Shown one piece after another: positions 1 through 6,195 of a stretch of 10,119 nt of DNA (its first letter is position 1; every line of letters starts with the position of its first letter). The stretch is from an uncultured Corynebacterium sp. (GTDB lineage Bacteria > Actinomycetota > Actinomycetes > Mycobacteriales > Mycobacteriaceae). The position numbers and the translations under genes are program-made. The notes under the pieces are model-generated. The model was not told the DNA's origin. It saw only the letters and a program-made list of their open reading frames with translations, and did no database searches. The stretch lies in assembly GCF_937999985.1 (NCBI RefSeq), contig NZ_CALLDG010000151.1, forward strand, positions 1 through 10,119, read 5' to 3'.

Positions 1-168
1 TTTTTGGCCGGGCGCATCCGCTTTCCGCAGATCGTCGACGTGGTCGAGCGCGCTGTCAGCGAATGCGACGTTTATGCTGAGGTACCCGCAAGCGTCGATG
101 ATGTCCTCGCCGTGGAGGGCGAAGCGCGCCGCCGCGCGAACGCGCACATCGACACCCTCGCCGACTAG
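1..168 (+). CDS. dxr: 1-deoxy-D-xylulose 5-phosphate reductoisomerase, C-terminal fragment
   Basis: The open frame enters from the left edge in frame 1 and stops at TAG 166-168, giving the last 55 residues of a protein. It begins with FLAGRIRFPQI and continues into a helical tail rich in Ala, Glu and Arg. This matches the C-terminal helical domain of DXP reductoisomerase, where the segment around 'FL.g.I.F..I' is typical. The full enzyme converts 1-deoxy-D-xylulose 5-phosphate to 2-C-methyl-D-erythritol 4-phosphate with NADPH, the committed MEP-pathway step in the cytosol. The catalytic residues lie outside the window, so the call rests on this short tail plus its neighbours: rip1 starts 17 nt downstream and ispG, a later enzyme of the same pathway, follows. 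I recall the same order dxr-rip1-ispG in mycobacteria and corynebacteria. Co-transcription with rip1 is likely. Confidence 0.85.
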   Translation, partial: FLAGRIRFPQIVDVVERAVSECDVYAEVPASVDDVLAVEGEARRRANAHIDTLAD

Positions 169-185
169 GAAGAAACAGCGAGTCA

Positions 186-1430
186 ATGGCAAACATTCTG
201 GGCATCCTCGCCTTCGCCCTCGGCATCGGGATAACCATCGCCCTGCACGAGGCGGGGCACCTGATTGCCGCCCGCATGTCCGGCATGCGCGTGCGACGCT
301 ACTTCATCGGCTTCGGCCCGACGATCTTTAGCTTCCGCAGGGGACACACCGAGTACGGCCTGAAGGGCATCCCCTTAGGTGGCTTCTGCGACATCGCCGG
401 CATGACGAAGCTGGACGAGATGACCGACGAGGAGCGCCCGTACGCCATGTACGACAAGCCGGCGTACCGGCGCATCTTCGTCATGCTCGGCGGCATCATC
501 ATGAATATCTTGCTGGCTCTCGGCATCCTCTACGGGGTGGCGCTGGCCTGGGGCCTGCCGGACCGCAACGTGGTCTTTACTCCCACCGTCGAATCCACCC
601 AGTGCGCACCGGCGAAGCAAAATTCGGACGGCACGCTGCAGGAGTGTACGGGCGACGGTCCCGCGGCGGAATCTGGCGTCCAGACCGGCGACACCTTCCT
701 CTCCGTCAACGGCGAAGAGACAGAAGACTTTCGGGAGTTCACCAAGGCCATCGCCGCCGAGGCCGAGCGCGCCGCCGACGACGGCAAGCAGGTCGGCGAC
801 CGCATCACGGTCCCGGCAGTCGTCGACCGCAACGGGCAACACAAGAACCTCGATCTACAGATCGAGCTGGTCGAGCGCCTGAACTCCGCCGGCAACACCA
901 TGACCTCCGGCGCCGTCGGCATCCGCGCCAAGCGCCCGGAGCTCGTGATCAACCAGTACAACCCCGCCAGTGCGGTGGGCGGCACGCTGTCGTTCACTGG
1001 CGGCATGGTCAGCGACACCTTCCACGGCCTGATCGGCCTGCCGCAGCGTGTGCCAGGCGTGGTCGAGTCCATCTTCGGCGGCAACCGCGAGGACGATTCC
1101 CCGATGAGCGTGGTCGGCGCTTCCCGCGTCGGCGGCGAGCTGGTGCAGTACCAGCAGTGGATGAGCTTCCTCATGACTCTGGCGAGCCTGAACCTCTTCC
1201 TGGCCGCCTTCAACCTGGTGCCGCTGCCACCGCTGGACGGCGGACACATCGCCGTGGTGATCTACGAAAAGATCCGCGATTTCTTCCGCCGCCTGCGCGG
1301 CAAGCAGCCCGGCGGCCCCGCCGACTACACGAAGCTGATGCCACTGACGTACGCGGCCACGGCGGTGCTGCTGGTGTTCGGCATTATCGTAATCGTCGCC
1401 GATGTGGTTAACCCGATCCGTATTTTCTAG
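186..1430 (+). CDS. rip1: Site-2 intramembrane zinc metalloprotease (Rip1/RseP family)
   Basis: This 414-residue protein is a membrane-embedded protease that cuts transmembrane substrates, classically anti-sigma factors after a first cleavage by another protease. The zinc-binding and catalytic motif HEAGH is at residues 21-25 in the first membrane helix. The conserved GxxxN element GGIIMN is at 102-107 in the second hydrophobic stretch (about 97-123). The NLVPLPPLDGGH segment (343-354) supplies the third zinc ligand, Asp351. A last hydrophobic helix closes the C terminus (about 384-408). Residues about 125-260 form an exported region with a PDZ-like fold (pattern AAESGVQTGDTFLSVNG). Length and order match Rip1 (Rv2869c) of M. 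tuberculosis. The ATG start puts HEAGH at the usual distance from the N terminus. The only ribosome-binding candidate, AGGAAG at 167-172, is 13 nt away and overlaps the dxr stop codon, so translation may depend partly on dxr. Cys140 and Cys154 in the exported loop could form a disulfide. Confidence 0.95.
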   Translation: MANILGILAFALGIGITIALHEAGHLIAARMSGMRVRRYFIGFGPTIFSFRRGHTEYGLKGIPLGGFCDIAGMTKLDEMTDEERPYAMYDKPAYRRIFVMLGGIIMNILLALGILYGVALAWGLPDRNVVFTPTVESTQCAPAKQNSDGTLQECTGDGPAAESGVQTGDTFLSVNGEETEDFREFTKAIAAEAERAADDGKQVGDRITVPAVVDRNGQHKNLDLQIELVERLNSAGNTMTSGAVGIRAKRPELVINQYNPASAVGGTLSFTGGMVSDTFHGLIGLPQRVPGVVESIFGGNREDDSPMSVVGASRVGGELVQYQQWMSFLMTLASLNLFLAAFNLVPLPPLDGGHIAVVIYEKIRDFFRRLRGKQPGGPADYTKLMPLTYAATAVLLVFGIIVIVADVVNPIRIF

Positions 1431-1440
1431 TTAGTTGACG

Positions 1441-1481
1441 CCCACCTCTGCGTCCGCCGAACGGAGCGTAGAATTGGTGGG
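1441..1481 (+). other. Long imperfect hairpin between rip1 and ispG
   Basis: Left arm CCCACC (1441-1446) pairs with GGTGGG (1476-1481). CTGCG (1448-1452) pairs with CGTAG (1467-1471) with one G-U pair. TCCG (1453-1456) pairs with CGGA (1462-1465) around the 5-nt loop CCGAA, leaving one bulged G at 1466 and a small internal loop. About 15 base pairs can form. The sequence after it (AGTTTGAAC) is not a proper T-run, so this is a weak candidate for an intrinsic terminator of the dxr-rip1 transcript. It may instead be an RNA structure ahead of ispG, or have no role. Confidence 0.45.
1469..1474 (+). promoter_or_regulatory. Candidate -10 hexamer for ispG
   Basis: TAGAAT fits the actinobacterial -10 pattern TAnnnT. 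It would start a transcript near 1481, with a leader of about 41 nt before the ATG at 1522. No convincing -35 lies 16-19 bp upstream; the TTGACG at 1435-1440 is too far away (28 bp spacer). The hexamer falls in the right arm of the hairpin 1441-1481. Confidence 0.4.
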
Positions 1482-1521
1482 AGTTTGAACGGCATTCACG
1501 ACTGAAAGGTTGTCTTCGTAC

Positions 1522-2682
1522 ATGTCTGGTATTTCCCTGGGTATCCCCGACGGTCCGCCTCCGGTGCTGGCCCCGCGGCGCAAGACCCGCCAACTGATGG
1601 TCGGCGGGGTAGGGGTCGGTAGCGACCACCCGATTTCGGTGCAGTCGATGACCACCACGAAGACGCACGACGTTAATGCGACGCTGCAGCAGATCGCCCA
1701 GCTGACCGCCTCTGGCTGCGACATCGTCCGCGTGGCCTGCCCGAAGACGGTGGATGCCGAGGCTCTGCCCGCGATCGCCGCGAAGTCCCCGATCCCGGTG
1801 ATCGCGGATATTCACTTCCAGCCGAAGTACATCTTCAGCGCCATCGACGCCGGCTGCGCGGCGGTGCGCGTGAACCCCGGCAACATCAAGGAGTTCGACG
1901 GCCGAGTCAAGGAAGTCGCGAAGGCTGCCGGGGATGCGGGCATTCCGATCCGTATTGGCGTCAATGCCGGTTCGCTGGATAAGCGCATCATGGAGAAGTA
2001 CGGGAAGGCCACGCCCGAGGCACTGGTTGAATCCGCGCTGTGGGAGGCCAGCCTGTTCGAAGAGCACGGTTACGGCGACATCGCCATCTCCGTGAAGCAC
2101 AACGACCCGGTCGTGATGGTGGAGGCCTACCGTCAGCTCGCCGCCCAGTCGGATTACCCGCTGCACCTGGGTGTCACGGAGGCCGGCCCGGCCTTCCAGG
2201 GCACCATCAAGTCCTCTGTGGCTTTCGGCGCCCTGCTGGCCGAGGGGATCGGCGACACGATCCGCGTGTCCCTGTCCGCGGACCCGGTGGAGGAGATCAA
2301 GGTCGGCGACCAGATCCTGCAGTCGCTGAACCTGCGCCCCCGCAAGCTCGAGATCGTGTCCTGCCCCTCCTGTGGTCGCGCGCAGGTGGATGTGTACAAG
2401 CTGGCCGACGAGGTCACCGCGGGTCTGGAGGGCATGGAGTTCCCACTGCGCGTGGCCGTCATGGGTTGTGTGGTGAATGGCCCAGGCGAGGCGCGTGATG
2501 CTGACCTGGGCGTGGCCTCCGGCAACGGCAAGGGCCAGATTTTCGTCAAGGGCGAGGTCATCAAGACCGTGCCGGAGGATCAGATTGTGGAAACCCTCAT
2601 CGAGGAAGCTATGCGCATCGCCGAGGAGGAGGGCCTGGAGGCCGTCGAGGGCCAGAAGGCCGAGGTACGGGTGACTAAGTAG
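1522..2682 (+). CDS. ispG: 4-hydroxy-3-methylbut-2-enyl diphosphate synthase (IspG/GcpE)
   Basis: This 386-residue cytosolic iron-sulfur enzyme makes the seventh MEP-pathway intermediate. It reductively opens 2-C-methyl-D-erythritol 2,4-cyclodiphosphate to HMBPP, using electrons from ferredoxin or flavodoxin. The N-terminal two thirds is a TIM-barrel domain starting near residue 20, with the family sequences SVQSMTTTKT and ADIHF and the stretch RVNPGNI. The C-terminal domain carries the [4Fe-4S] ligands Cys281 and Cys284 (CPSCGR), Cys316 (GCVVNGPGE) and Glu323. Length is normal for the two-domain bacterial form. I chose ATG 1522 because AAAGG (1505-1509) lies 12 nt upstream. A TTG four codons earlier (1510) abuts that same AAAGG with no spacing and is a poorer start. 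The stop codon region overlaps the end of hrtA on the other strand by 8 bp. A 91-nt gap with its own -10-like element separates it from rip1, so it may be transcribed both from dxr-rip1 and separately. Confidence 0.97.
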   Translation: MSGISLGIPDGPPPVLAPRRKTRQLMVGGVGVGSDHPISVQSMTTTKTHDVNATLQQIAQLTASGCDIVRVACPKTVDAEALPAIAAKSPIPVIADIHFQPKYIFSAIDAGCAAVRVNPGNIKEFDGRVKEVAKAAGDAGIPIRIGVNAGSLDKRIMEKYGKATPEALVESALWEASLFEEHGYGDIAISVKHNDPVVMVEAYRQLAAQSDYPLHLGVTEAGPAFQGTIKSSVAFGALLAEGIGDTIRVSLSADPVEEIKVGDQILQSLNLRPRKLEIVSCPSCGRAQVDVYKLADEVTAGLEGMEFPLRVAVMGCVVNGPGEARDADLGVASGNGKGQIFVKGEVIKTVPEDQIVETLIEEAMRIAEEEGLEAVEGQKAEVRVTK

Positions 2683-3397
2683 TCGCCAGCTCTGCCTCAC
2701 TGGCCTTGCCGTCTACCAGCTCGATGCGGCGGTCCAGCGTGGCAAGTTGCTCCTGGTCGTGGGAGACGTACAGCACCGGTGTGTTGCGCTCGCGCGCCAG
2801 ATCCACGATCAGCTCGGTTACCCGCTGCGCGTTAGCGGTGTCCAGCGCCGCGGTCGGCTCGTCCACCAGCAGCAGCGCCGGGTCGTTCATCAGAGCGCGT
2901 GCCAGGTTCACGCGCGCCTGCTGGCCACCGGAGAGCTCGGAGACCTTCGCGTCCTCTCGCCCTTCCAGGCCCACTCCCTTGAGCAGGTGCTCGGCCTTTT
3001 CTTCTTGTTGACGCCACGCCTTGCCGCTGATGCCGAATGGCTTATCCAGGCGACTCATCACCATGAGCTGTTCCTTGGCCGTCAGTGCCGGCAGCAGGTT
3101 CGGCTGCTGGAACACGATGCCCAGGTGGCGGCGGCGGATCTCCGCGGCCTGGCGACCGGAGACGGCGCCGAGCTCCAGGGTGTCCGCGCCGTGCAGGGTG
3201 GCGGAGCCGGAGGTGGCGGTTTCCAGGCAGCCGATGATGGACAGCAGGGTGGACTTACCGGAGCCGGAGGGGCCGGTGATGCCGACGACCTCGCCGGGGT
3301 TCACGTTGAAGCTGACGTCCGTCAGCAGGTTGCGCTTGGTGGTTCCGTCGGTGATCTCGAGGGAGATGTTCTTTACTTCGAGTGCTGGGAAAATCAT
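2675..3397 (-). CDS. hrtA: Haem exporter ABC ATPase HrtA
   Basis: This 240-residue cytoplasmic nucleotide-binding subunit has all ABC motifs intact: Walker A GPSGSGKST (42-50), Q-loop Gln97 (VFQQ), signature LSGGQ (155-159), Walker B LLLVDEP with Glu180, D-loop ALD (184-186) and switch His213 (YVSHD). It belongs to the LolD/MacB-like class of ATPases that pair with FtsX-type permeases. The start ATG (3397-3395) overlaps the hrtB stop as ATGA, and GAAAGG (about 10 nt upstream, inside hrtB) can serve as its ribosome binding site, so the two subunits are translationally linked. The frame stays open well upstream, but that extension only runs through hrtB. The haem substrate is inferred from the neighbouring permease and the divergent chrSA genes, the arrangement described in C. 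glutamicum and C. diphtheriae; the ATPase alone does not show it. The 3' end overlaps ispG tail-to-tail, leaving no room for a separate terminator. Confidence 0.93.
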   Translation of the reverse strand: MIFPALEVKNISLEITDGTTKRNLLTDVSFNVNPGEVVGITGPSGSGKSTLLSIIGCLETATSGSATLHGADTLELGAVSGRQAAEIRRRHLGIVFQQPNLLPALTAKEQLMVMSRLDKPFGISGKAWRQQEEKAEHLLKGVGLEGREDAKVSELSGGQQARVNLARALMNDPALLLVDEPTAALDTANAQRVTELIVDLARERNTPVLYVSHDQEQLATLDRRIELVDGKASEAELATT

Positions 3398-4275
3398 GAG
3401 TTCATTGCCTTTCGCGGATCGACCTTCATTACGGGGATGATGGACAGGCCGGCGCCGAGCAGGCCTGCGGCCAGTAGGATGGCGGCCGGGACGAGGGTGG
3501 TGTTGGCGGTGACGTCCATGGGGATCCCTTCCGTGAATCCGCCGACGCCGACGGTGAGCAGGGTGCCCGCGGCGATGCCCACGAAGAGCACGACCAGCGC
3601 CTGGCCGACCGCGTCGCTCAGGATGTTGGAACGCGTGCCGCCGAGCGCGACGGTGATCGCCACGCCGCGCAGGCGCTGCATCGTCCACACAGTGAAGAAC
3701 GCACCCAGCACCAAGGCGGAAATCACGTAGAGCAGCACGATCATGAGGTTCAGGGAGGACTGCTCGCCCTTGTAGGAGGCGCTGGCCTCCAGGGCGTCCT
3801 TGCCCTGCAGCATGACTGCGCCGTCGATCGGTTCGGCATCTTCGGCAACCACGCCGAAGGTGGAGGCTCCGGGCAGGTTCTCCACCTCGCCGGTGCTCAT
3901 CCAGTGGATGGGCTGGTGCTCGAGGTAGAGGTCCTCGCTGGGCTTGTCTCCTTCGTAGGACATTGCGATGAAGGCCTGACCTTCTTCATCCTTTGAGCGG
4001 GCCATAGTGACGACCTCTCCGCCACGGCTCTTGACCTCGCTGACTTGGGCGTCAGTAAGAGAACCAGTACTCAAGCTCACAGTTCCGCCGGCATCGTTCA
4101 GCACGAGTTGGCGATCGTTGCCGACCTTGTGTTCCAAGGCGGAGGCGGACTGGTAGCTCAGGCCTGCTGACAGGGAGCTCAGGAGCGTGACCATTGCGGT
4201 GATGAGCAGGACGGTGGTGATGATGAGCGCCGTCTTGCCACGGGATACGCGCAGCTCGCGGATCCCCTGAAACAT
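3394..4275 (-). CDS. hrtB: Haem exporter ABC permease HrtB (FtsX-type)
   Basis: From the chosen ATG (4275-4273) this is a 293-residue membrane protein. One helix near the N terminus (about 15-39) is followed by an exported domain of roughly 135 residues and then three helices (about 176-197, 224-246, 260-282). This is the MacB/FtsX permease layout, and the protein ends VDPRKAMNS, a typical FtsX-family ending. With HrtA it would extrude haem from the membrane. The N terminus MFQGIRELRVSRGK resembles the usual start of this family, so I chose it. An in-frame ATG at 4314 would add 13 residues (MLSNKSLTPVRGF) and has a purine-rich GAAGAA 8 nt upstream, so it cannot be excluded. At ATG 4275 the only Shine-Dalgarno-like sequence is GGGGA, inside a short palindrome. 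The gene is first in an operon with hrtA and divergent from chrS. Haem specificity is inferred from context. Confidence 0.88.
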   Translation of the reverse strand: MFQGIRELRVSRGKTALIITTVLLITAMVTLLSSLSAGLSYQSASALEHKVGNDRQLVLNDAGGTVSLSTGSLTDAQVSEVKSRGGEVVTMARSKDEEGQAFIAMSYEGDKPSEDLYLEHQPIHWMSTGEVENLPGASTFGVVAEDAEPIDGAVMLQGKDALEASASYKGEQSSLNLMIVLLYVISALVLGAFFTVWTMQRLRGVAITVALGGTRSNILSDAVGQALVVLFVGIAAGTLLTVGVGGFTEGIPMDVTANTTLVPAAILLAAGLLGAGLSIIPVMKVDPRKAMNS

Positions 4276-4279
4276 GAAT

Positions 4280-4292
4280 CCCCGGACCGGGG
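4280..4292. repeat. 13-bp palindrome at the hrtB start region
   Basis: CCCCGG-A-CCGGGG is a perfect 6-bp inverted repeat with a 1-bp centre, placed 4 nt before the ATG at 4275 of hrtB. In RNA it could form a CCCC/GGGG stem with a 5-nt loop that buries the only Shine-Dalgarno-like bases for that ATG. As DNA it could be a protein-binding site. If translation begins at 4314 it is simply coding sequence. Confidence 0.5.
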
Positions 4293-4332
4293 TTAACGAC
4301 TTATTACTTAGCATGGTTCTTATTCTTCGCGC

Positions 4333-4338
4333 GTTATA
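4333..4338 (-). promoter_or_regulatory. Candidate -10 for the hrtBA operon
   Basis: Read on the minus strand this is TATAAC, a good -10 match. The transcript would begin near 4326, giving a leader of about 12 nt to ATG 4314 or about 51 nt to ATG 4275. No recognisable -35 lies 16-19 bp upstream (TCCTTA or CTCCTT), which fits a promoter that needs an activator such as ChrA, although a weak -35 is common in these bacteria. Confidence 0.42.
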
Positions 4339-4412
4339 GAAGGAACACATCGGGCTAAGGAGTAGTCTTTGCCTCATACTTTTGGTGGAGGCGGGCAGCA
4401 CCTTTCGGTCGC

Positions 4413-4418
4413 TAGACT
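4413..4418 (+). promoter_or_regulatory. Candidate -10 for chrS-chrA
   Basis: TAGACT fits TAnnnT. It would place the transcript start near 4425, only about 5 nt before the chrS ATG. The G-run GGGGA at 4420-4424 is the only Shine-Dalgarno-like sequence for chrS and would be partly lost from such a short leader. No clear -35 is visible. The 154 bp between the hrtB ATG and the chrS ATG should contain the ChrA sites, but I could not identify a certain operator. Confidence 0.33.
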
Positions 4419-4429
4419 TGGGGACGATC

Positions 4430-5512
4430 ATGATTCAAAAAGCCAAGTCGAATAAAGTCGTCGCGCTGAACCGCGCCTGGGCTTATCTGGGGCTGGGGCT
4501 CCACCTGCTGATGGCCCTGCTGATGGCCGTTACCGTCATCAGGGACGGCTGGTCCTGGAACGCGGTGGCCTTGTGTTTCATCTACGTCATGGGCTTGTGG
4601 CTGCGCCCCACCTGGCTGTGGCTGACGTTGGTCATCGCCACCTGGGCGTGCCTGCTGCTGGTGGCTCCGAGCGCCGTTTTCATGGCATTCGCGCTGTTCT
4701 TCCTGTGCGTCGGCGTACTGCCTCTGTGGCCGGCGATCGTGTGCAATGCAGTGGTGACCATCCTGTCGGTCTATCAGGGTGGCGAGGCGCTGGGCCCCAC
4801 CGTCGCCGCAGTGGTCGCCACCGTCGTCGGCGTGGGCTTCAAGGAGCTGCGCGACGAAGCCAGCGCCCGTGAAGCCGCCAGCCGCCACGCAGGAGAGATG
4901 GGCGAGCGCACGCGCCTGGCCGGGGAGATCCACGACACGATCGCGCAGGGGCTAAGCTCCATCCACATGATTCTGCAGGCTGTAGAGAAGCGGGTGGAGG
5001 ACCCGGAGGTGTTGGAGGACCTGCGCCTTGCCCGCACCACCGCCGAGGACAACCTGGCCGAAACCCGGCGCATCATCGCCGCGCTGCAGCCCGGGCCGCT
5101 GGTCGGCGGCGACCTGCCAATCGCCCTGGCGCGCGTGAGCTCCGGCACCCCACTGGGCGAGGCCTTGAGCTTCGAGGTCGAGGGTGAGCCCTATGACCTG
5201 GACGAAAAGGTTGAGCAGGAGCTCACCCGCATTGCGCAGTCCCTCGTCTCTAACGTGGTGAAGCACTCGGAGGCCACGCGCGCCCGAATCACCTTGACCT
5301 ACCAGAGCGACCTGCTCAGCCTCGACGTCGTGGACAACGGTCGGGGCATGGACGAAGAACTAGTCAGCAAGATCGCCGCGGACAAGATGAGCCTGTCGCC
5401 GGTCGGCCTGGCGGGCGTGCGGCGCCGCGCCAACCTAATTGGCGCGACCATGCACGTGGAAAGCTCGCCGGGCGCCGGTTGTGGTGTATCCATCCAGCTG
5501 CCGATTCGTTAG
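4430..5512 (+). CDS. chrS: Haem-responsive sensor histidine kinase ChrS
   Basis: This 360-residue membrane kinase has about six hydrophobic segments in residues 17-137 with short connections and no sizeable exported sensor domain, so sensing probably happens within the membrane. A short coiled linker follows (about 138-158). The HisKA_3 dimerisation domain carries the phospho-acceptor His168 in GEIHDTIAQGLSSI. The HATPase domain has Asn275 in the N-box (SNVVKH), DNGRGM at 302-307 in the G1 box and GLAGVRRRA in a later glycine-rich box. This is the NarL-family kinase type. Haem as signal is inferred from the divergent exporter genes and from the same gene set in C. glutamicum and C. diphtheriae. 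The related HrrS kinase has the same architecture and is the main alternative. I chose ATG 4430 over the TTG at 4382 because the 16 extra codons have no ribosome binding site and cover the likely promoter. The stop codon overlaps the chrA ribosome binding site. Confidence 0.9.
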   Translation: MIQKAKSNKVVALNRAWAYLGLGLHLLMALLMAVTVIRDGWSWNAVALCFIYVMGLWLRPTWLWLTLVIATWACLLLVAPSAVFMAFALFFLCVGVLPLWPAIVCNAVVTILSVYQGGEALGPTVAAVVATVVGVGFKELRDEASAREAASRHAGEMGERTRLAGEIHDTIAQGLSSIHMILQAVEKRVEDPEVLEDLRLARTTAEDNLAETRRIIAALQPGPLVGGDLPIALARVSSGTPLGEALSFEVEGEPYDLDEKVEQELTRIAQSLVSNVVKHSEATRARITLTYQSDLLSLDVVDNGRGMDEELVSKIAADKMSLSPVGLAGVRRRANLIGATMHVESSPGAGCGVSIQLPIR

Positions 5513-5515
5513 GAG
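5511..5515 (+). promoter_or_regulatory. Ribosome binding site deciding the chrA GTG start
   Basis: AGGAG overlaps the last two bases of the chrS stop codon and lies 9 nt before the GTG at 5525. This is the clearest Shine-Dalgarno sequence in the window. It supports the GTG start and translational coupling of chrS and chrA. Confidence 0.8.
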
Positions 5516-5524
5516 TTTTAAACA

Positions 5525-6175
5525 GTGCCAGACCAGCTACGTGTCCTGATCTGCGACGATCATCCCGTGGTCCGCGCCGGGATCGAGGCGATGCTGCGCG
5601 GAACAGGCGACGTGGAGATCGTGGCTTCCGTCGGCGACCCCGACCGCGCCGTCACCATCTGCGCTGAGGAACAGCCCGACGTGGTGCTCATGGATCTGCG
5701 CTTCGGAGAAAGCCCTGGCAGCGAGGGGGCTGAATCCGGGGGAGTGAGCGCCACCCGTGCGATCCGCAAGCGCAAGCCCGCCCCACAGGTGCTGATCCTG
5801 ACGAACTATTCCACCGACAGCGACGTCCTGGGAGCCATTTCCGCCGGCGCGGTGGGCTACCTGCTTAAGGACTGCACCCCCGACGAGTTGGCCGAGGGCA
5901 TCCGCCAGGCCGCCCGTGGGCAGACGGTGATGAACAAGAACATCATGGGCAAGCTCCGCGGCAGGCTGGCCAACCCTTTCGAGTCGCTAACCAACCGCGA
6001 GCAAGAGGTGCTTGTGCTCGCCAGCCAAGGCAAGTCCAACCGGGCGATCGCGAAGGACCTCATCCTCACCGAGGCGACCGTGAAGTCCCACATGGCACAC
6101 GTTTTCTCCAAGTTGAATGTGAAAAACAGAACAGCTGCCGTCGCCGTGGCGAGGGAACGCGGAATCATCGATTAA
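5525..6175 (+). CDS. chrA: Response regulator ChrA (NarL/LuxR type)
   Basis: This 216-residue DNA-binding protein takes phosphate from ChrS and controls transcription. The receiver domain (about 5-125) has the acidic pair Asp11/Asp12, phospho-acceptor Asp57 in VLMDLRF, Thr93, Tyr112 and Lys115 (GYLLKD). After Asp57 the loop is long and rich in Gly, Ser and Glu (GESPGSEGAESGG), a feature I associate with the corynebacterial HrrA/ChrA regulators. The C-terminal LuxR-type helix-turn-helix starts at LTNREQEVL (155-163) and continues through TEATVKSHMAHVFSKL. The start is GTG, supported by AGGAG 9 nt upstream. It sits 12 nt behind chrS. Expected target by family analogy is the divergent hrtBA promoter, with probable effects on chrSA itself. 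The paralogue HrrA is very similar in layout; the hrtBA neighbourhood is what points to ChrA. Confidence 0.92.
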   Translation: MPDQLRVLICDDHPVVRAGIEAMLRGTGDVEIVASVGDPDRAVTICAEEQPDVVLMDLRFGESPGSEGAESGGVSATRAIRKRKPAPQVLILTNYSTDSDVLGAISAGAVGYLLKDCTPDELAEGIRQAARGQTVMNKNIMGKLRGRLANPFESLTNREQEVLVLASQGKSNRAIAKDLILTEATVKSHMAHVFSKLNVKNRTAAVAVARERGIID

Positions 6176-6181
6176 TCCTGT

Positions 6182-6187
6182 TACTCT
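6182..6187 (+). promoter_or_regulatory. Candidate -10 for a leaderless pbp transcript
   Basis: TACTCT fits TAnnnT and predicts a transcript start at about 6194-6196, coinciding with the ATG at 6196. There is no Shine-Dalgarno sequence upstream of that ATG, which agrees with leaderless initiation. No clear -35 is seen, and read-through from chrA, 20 nt upstream, is also possible. Confidence 0.38.
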
Positions 6188-6195
6188 CTGTGCCT

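Noticed and set aside
1435..1440. TTGACG as a -35 box for ispG
   Set aside because: The spacer to TAGAAT is 28 bp and no -10-like sequence lies at 16-19 bp (CGAACG at 17 bp).
1408..2700. Long minus-strand open frame across ispG (430 codons)
   Set aside because: It is a shadow of ispG caused by high GC at third positions; its translation is His/Arg/Gly-rich with no domain, and ispG motifs on the other strand are complete.
3398..3688. Possible longer HrtA with about 97 extra N-terminal residues
   Set aside because: The upstream frame runs antisense-free through hrtB codons, is rich in Arg/Gly/His repeats typical of an off-frame reading, and the ABC domain starts normally at the ATG overlapping the hrtB stop.
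4382..4429. Earlier TTG start for ChrS adding 16 residues
   Set aside because: There is no ribosome binding site, the extension is not hydrophobic or conserved-looking, and it would cover the TAGACT promoter candidate.
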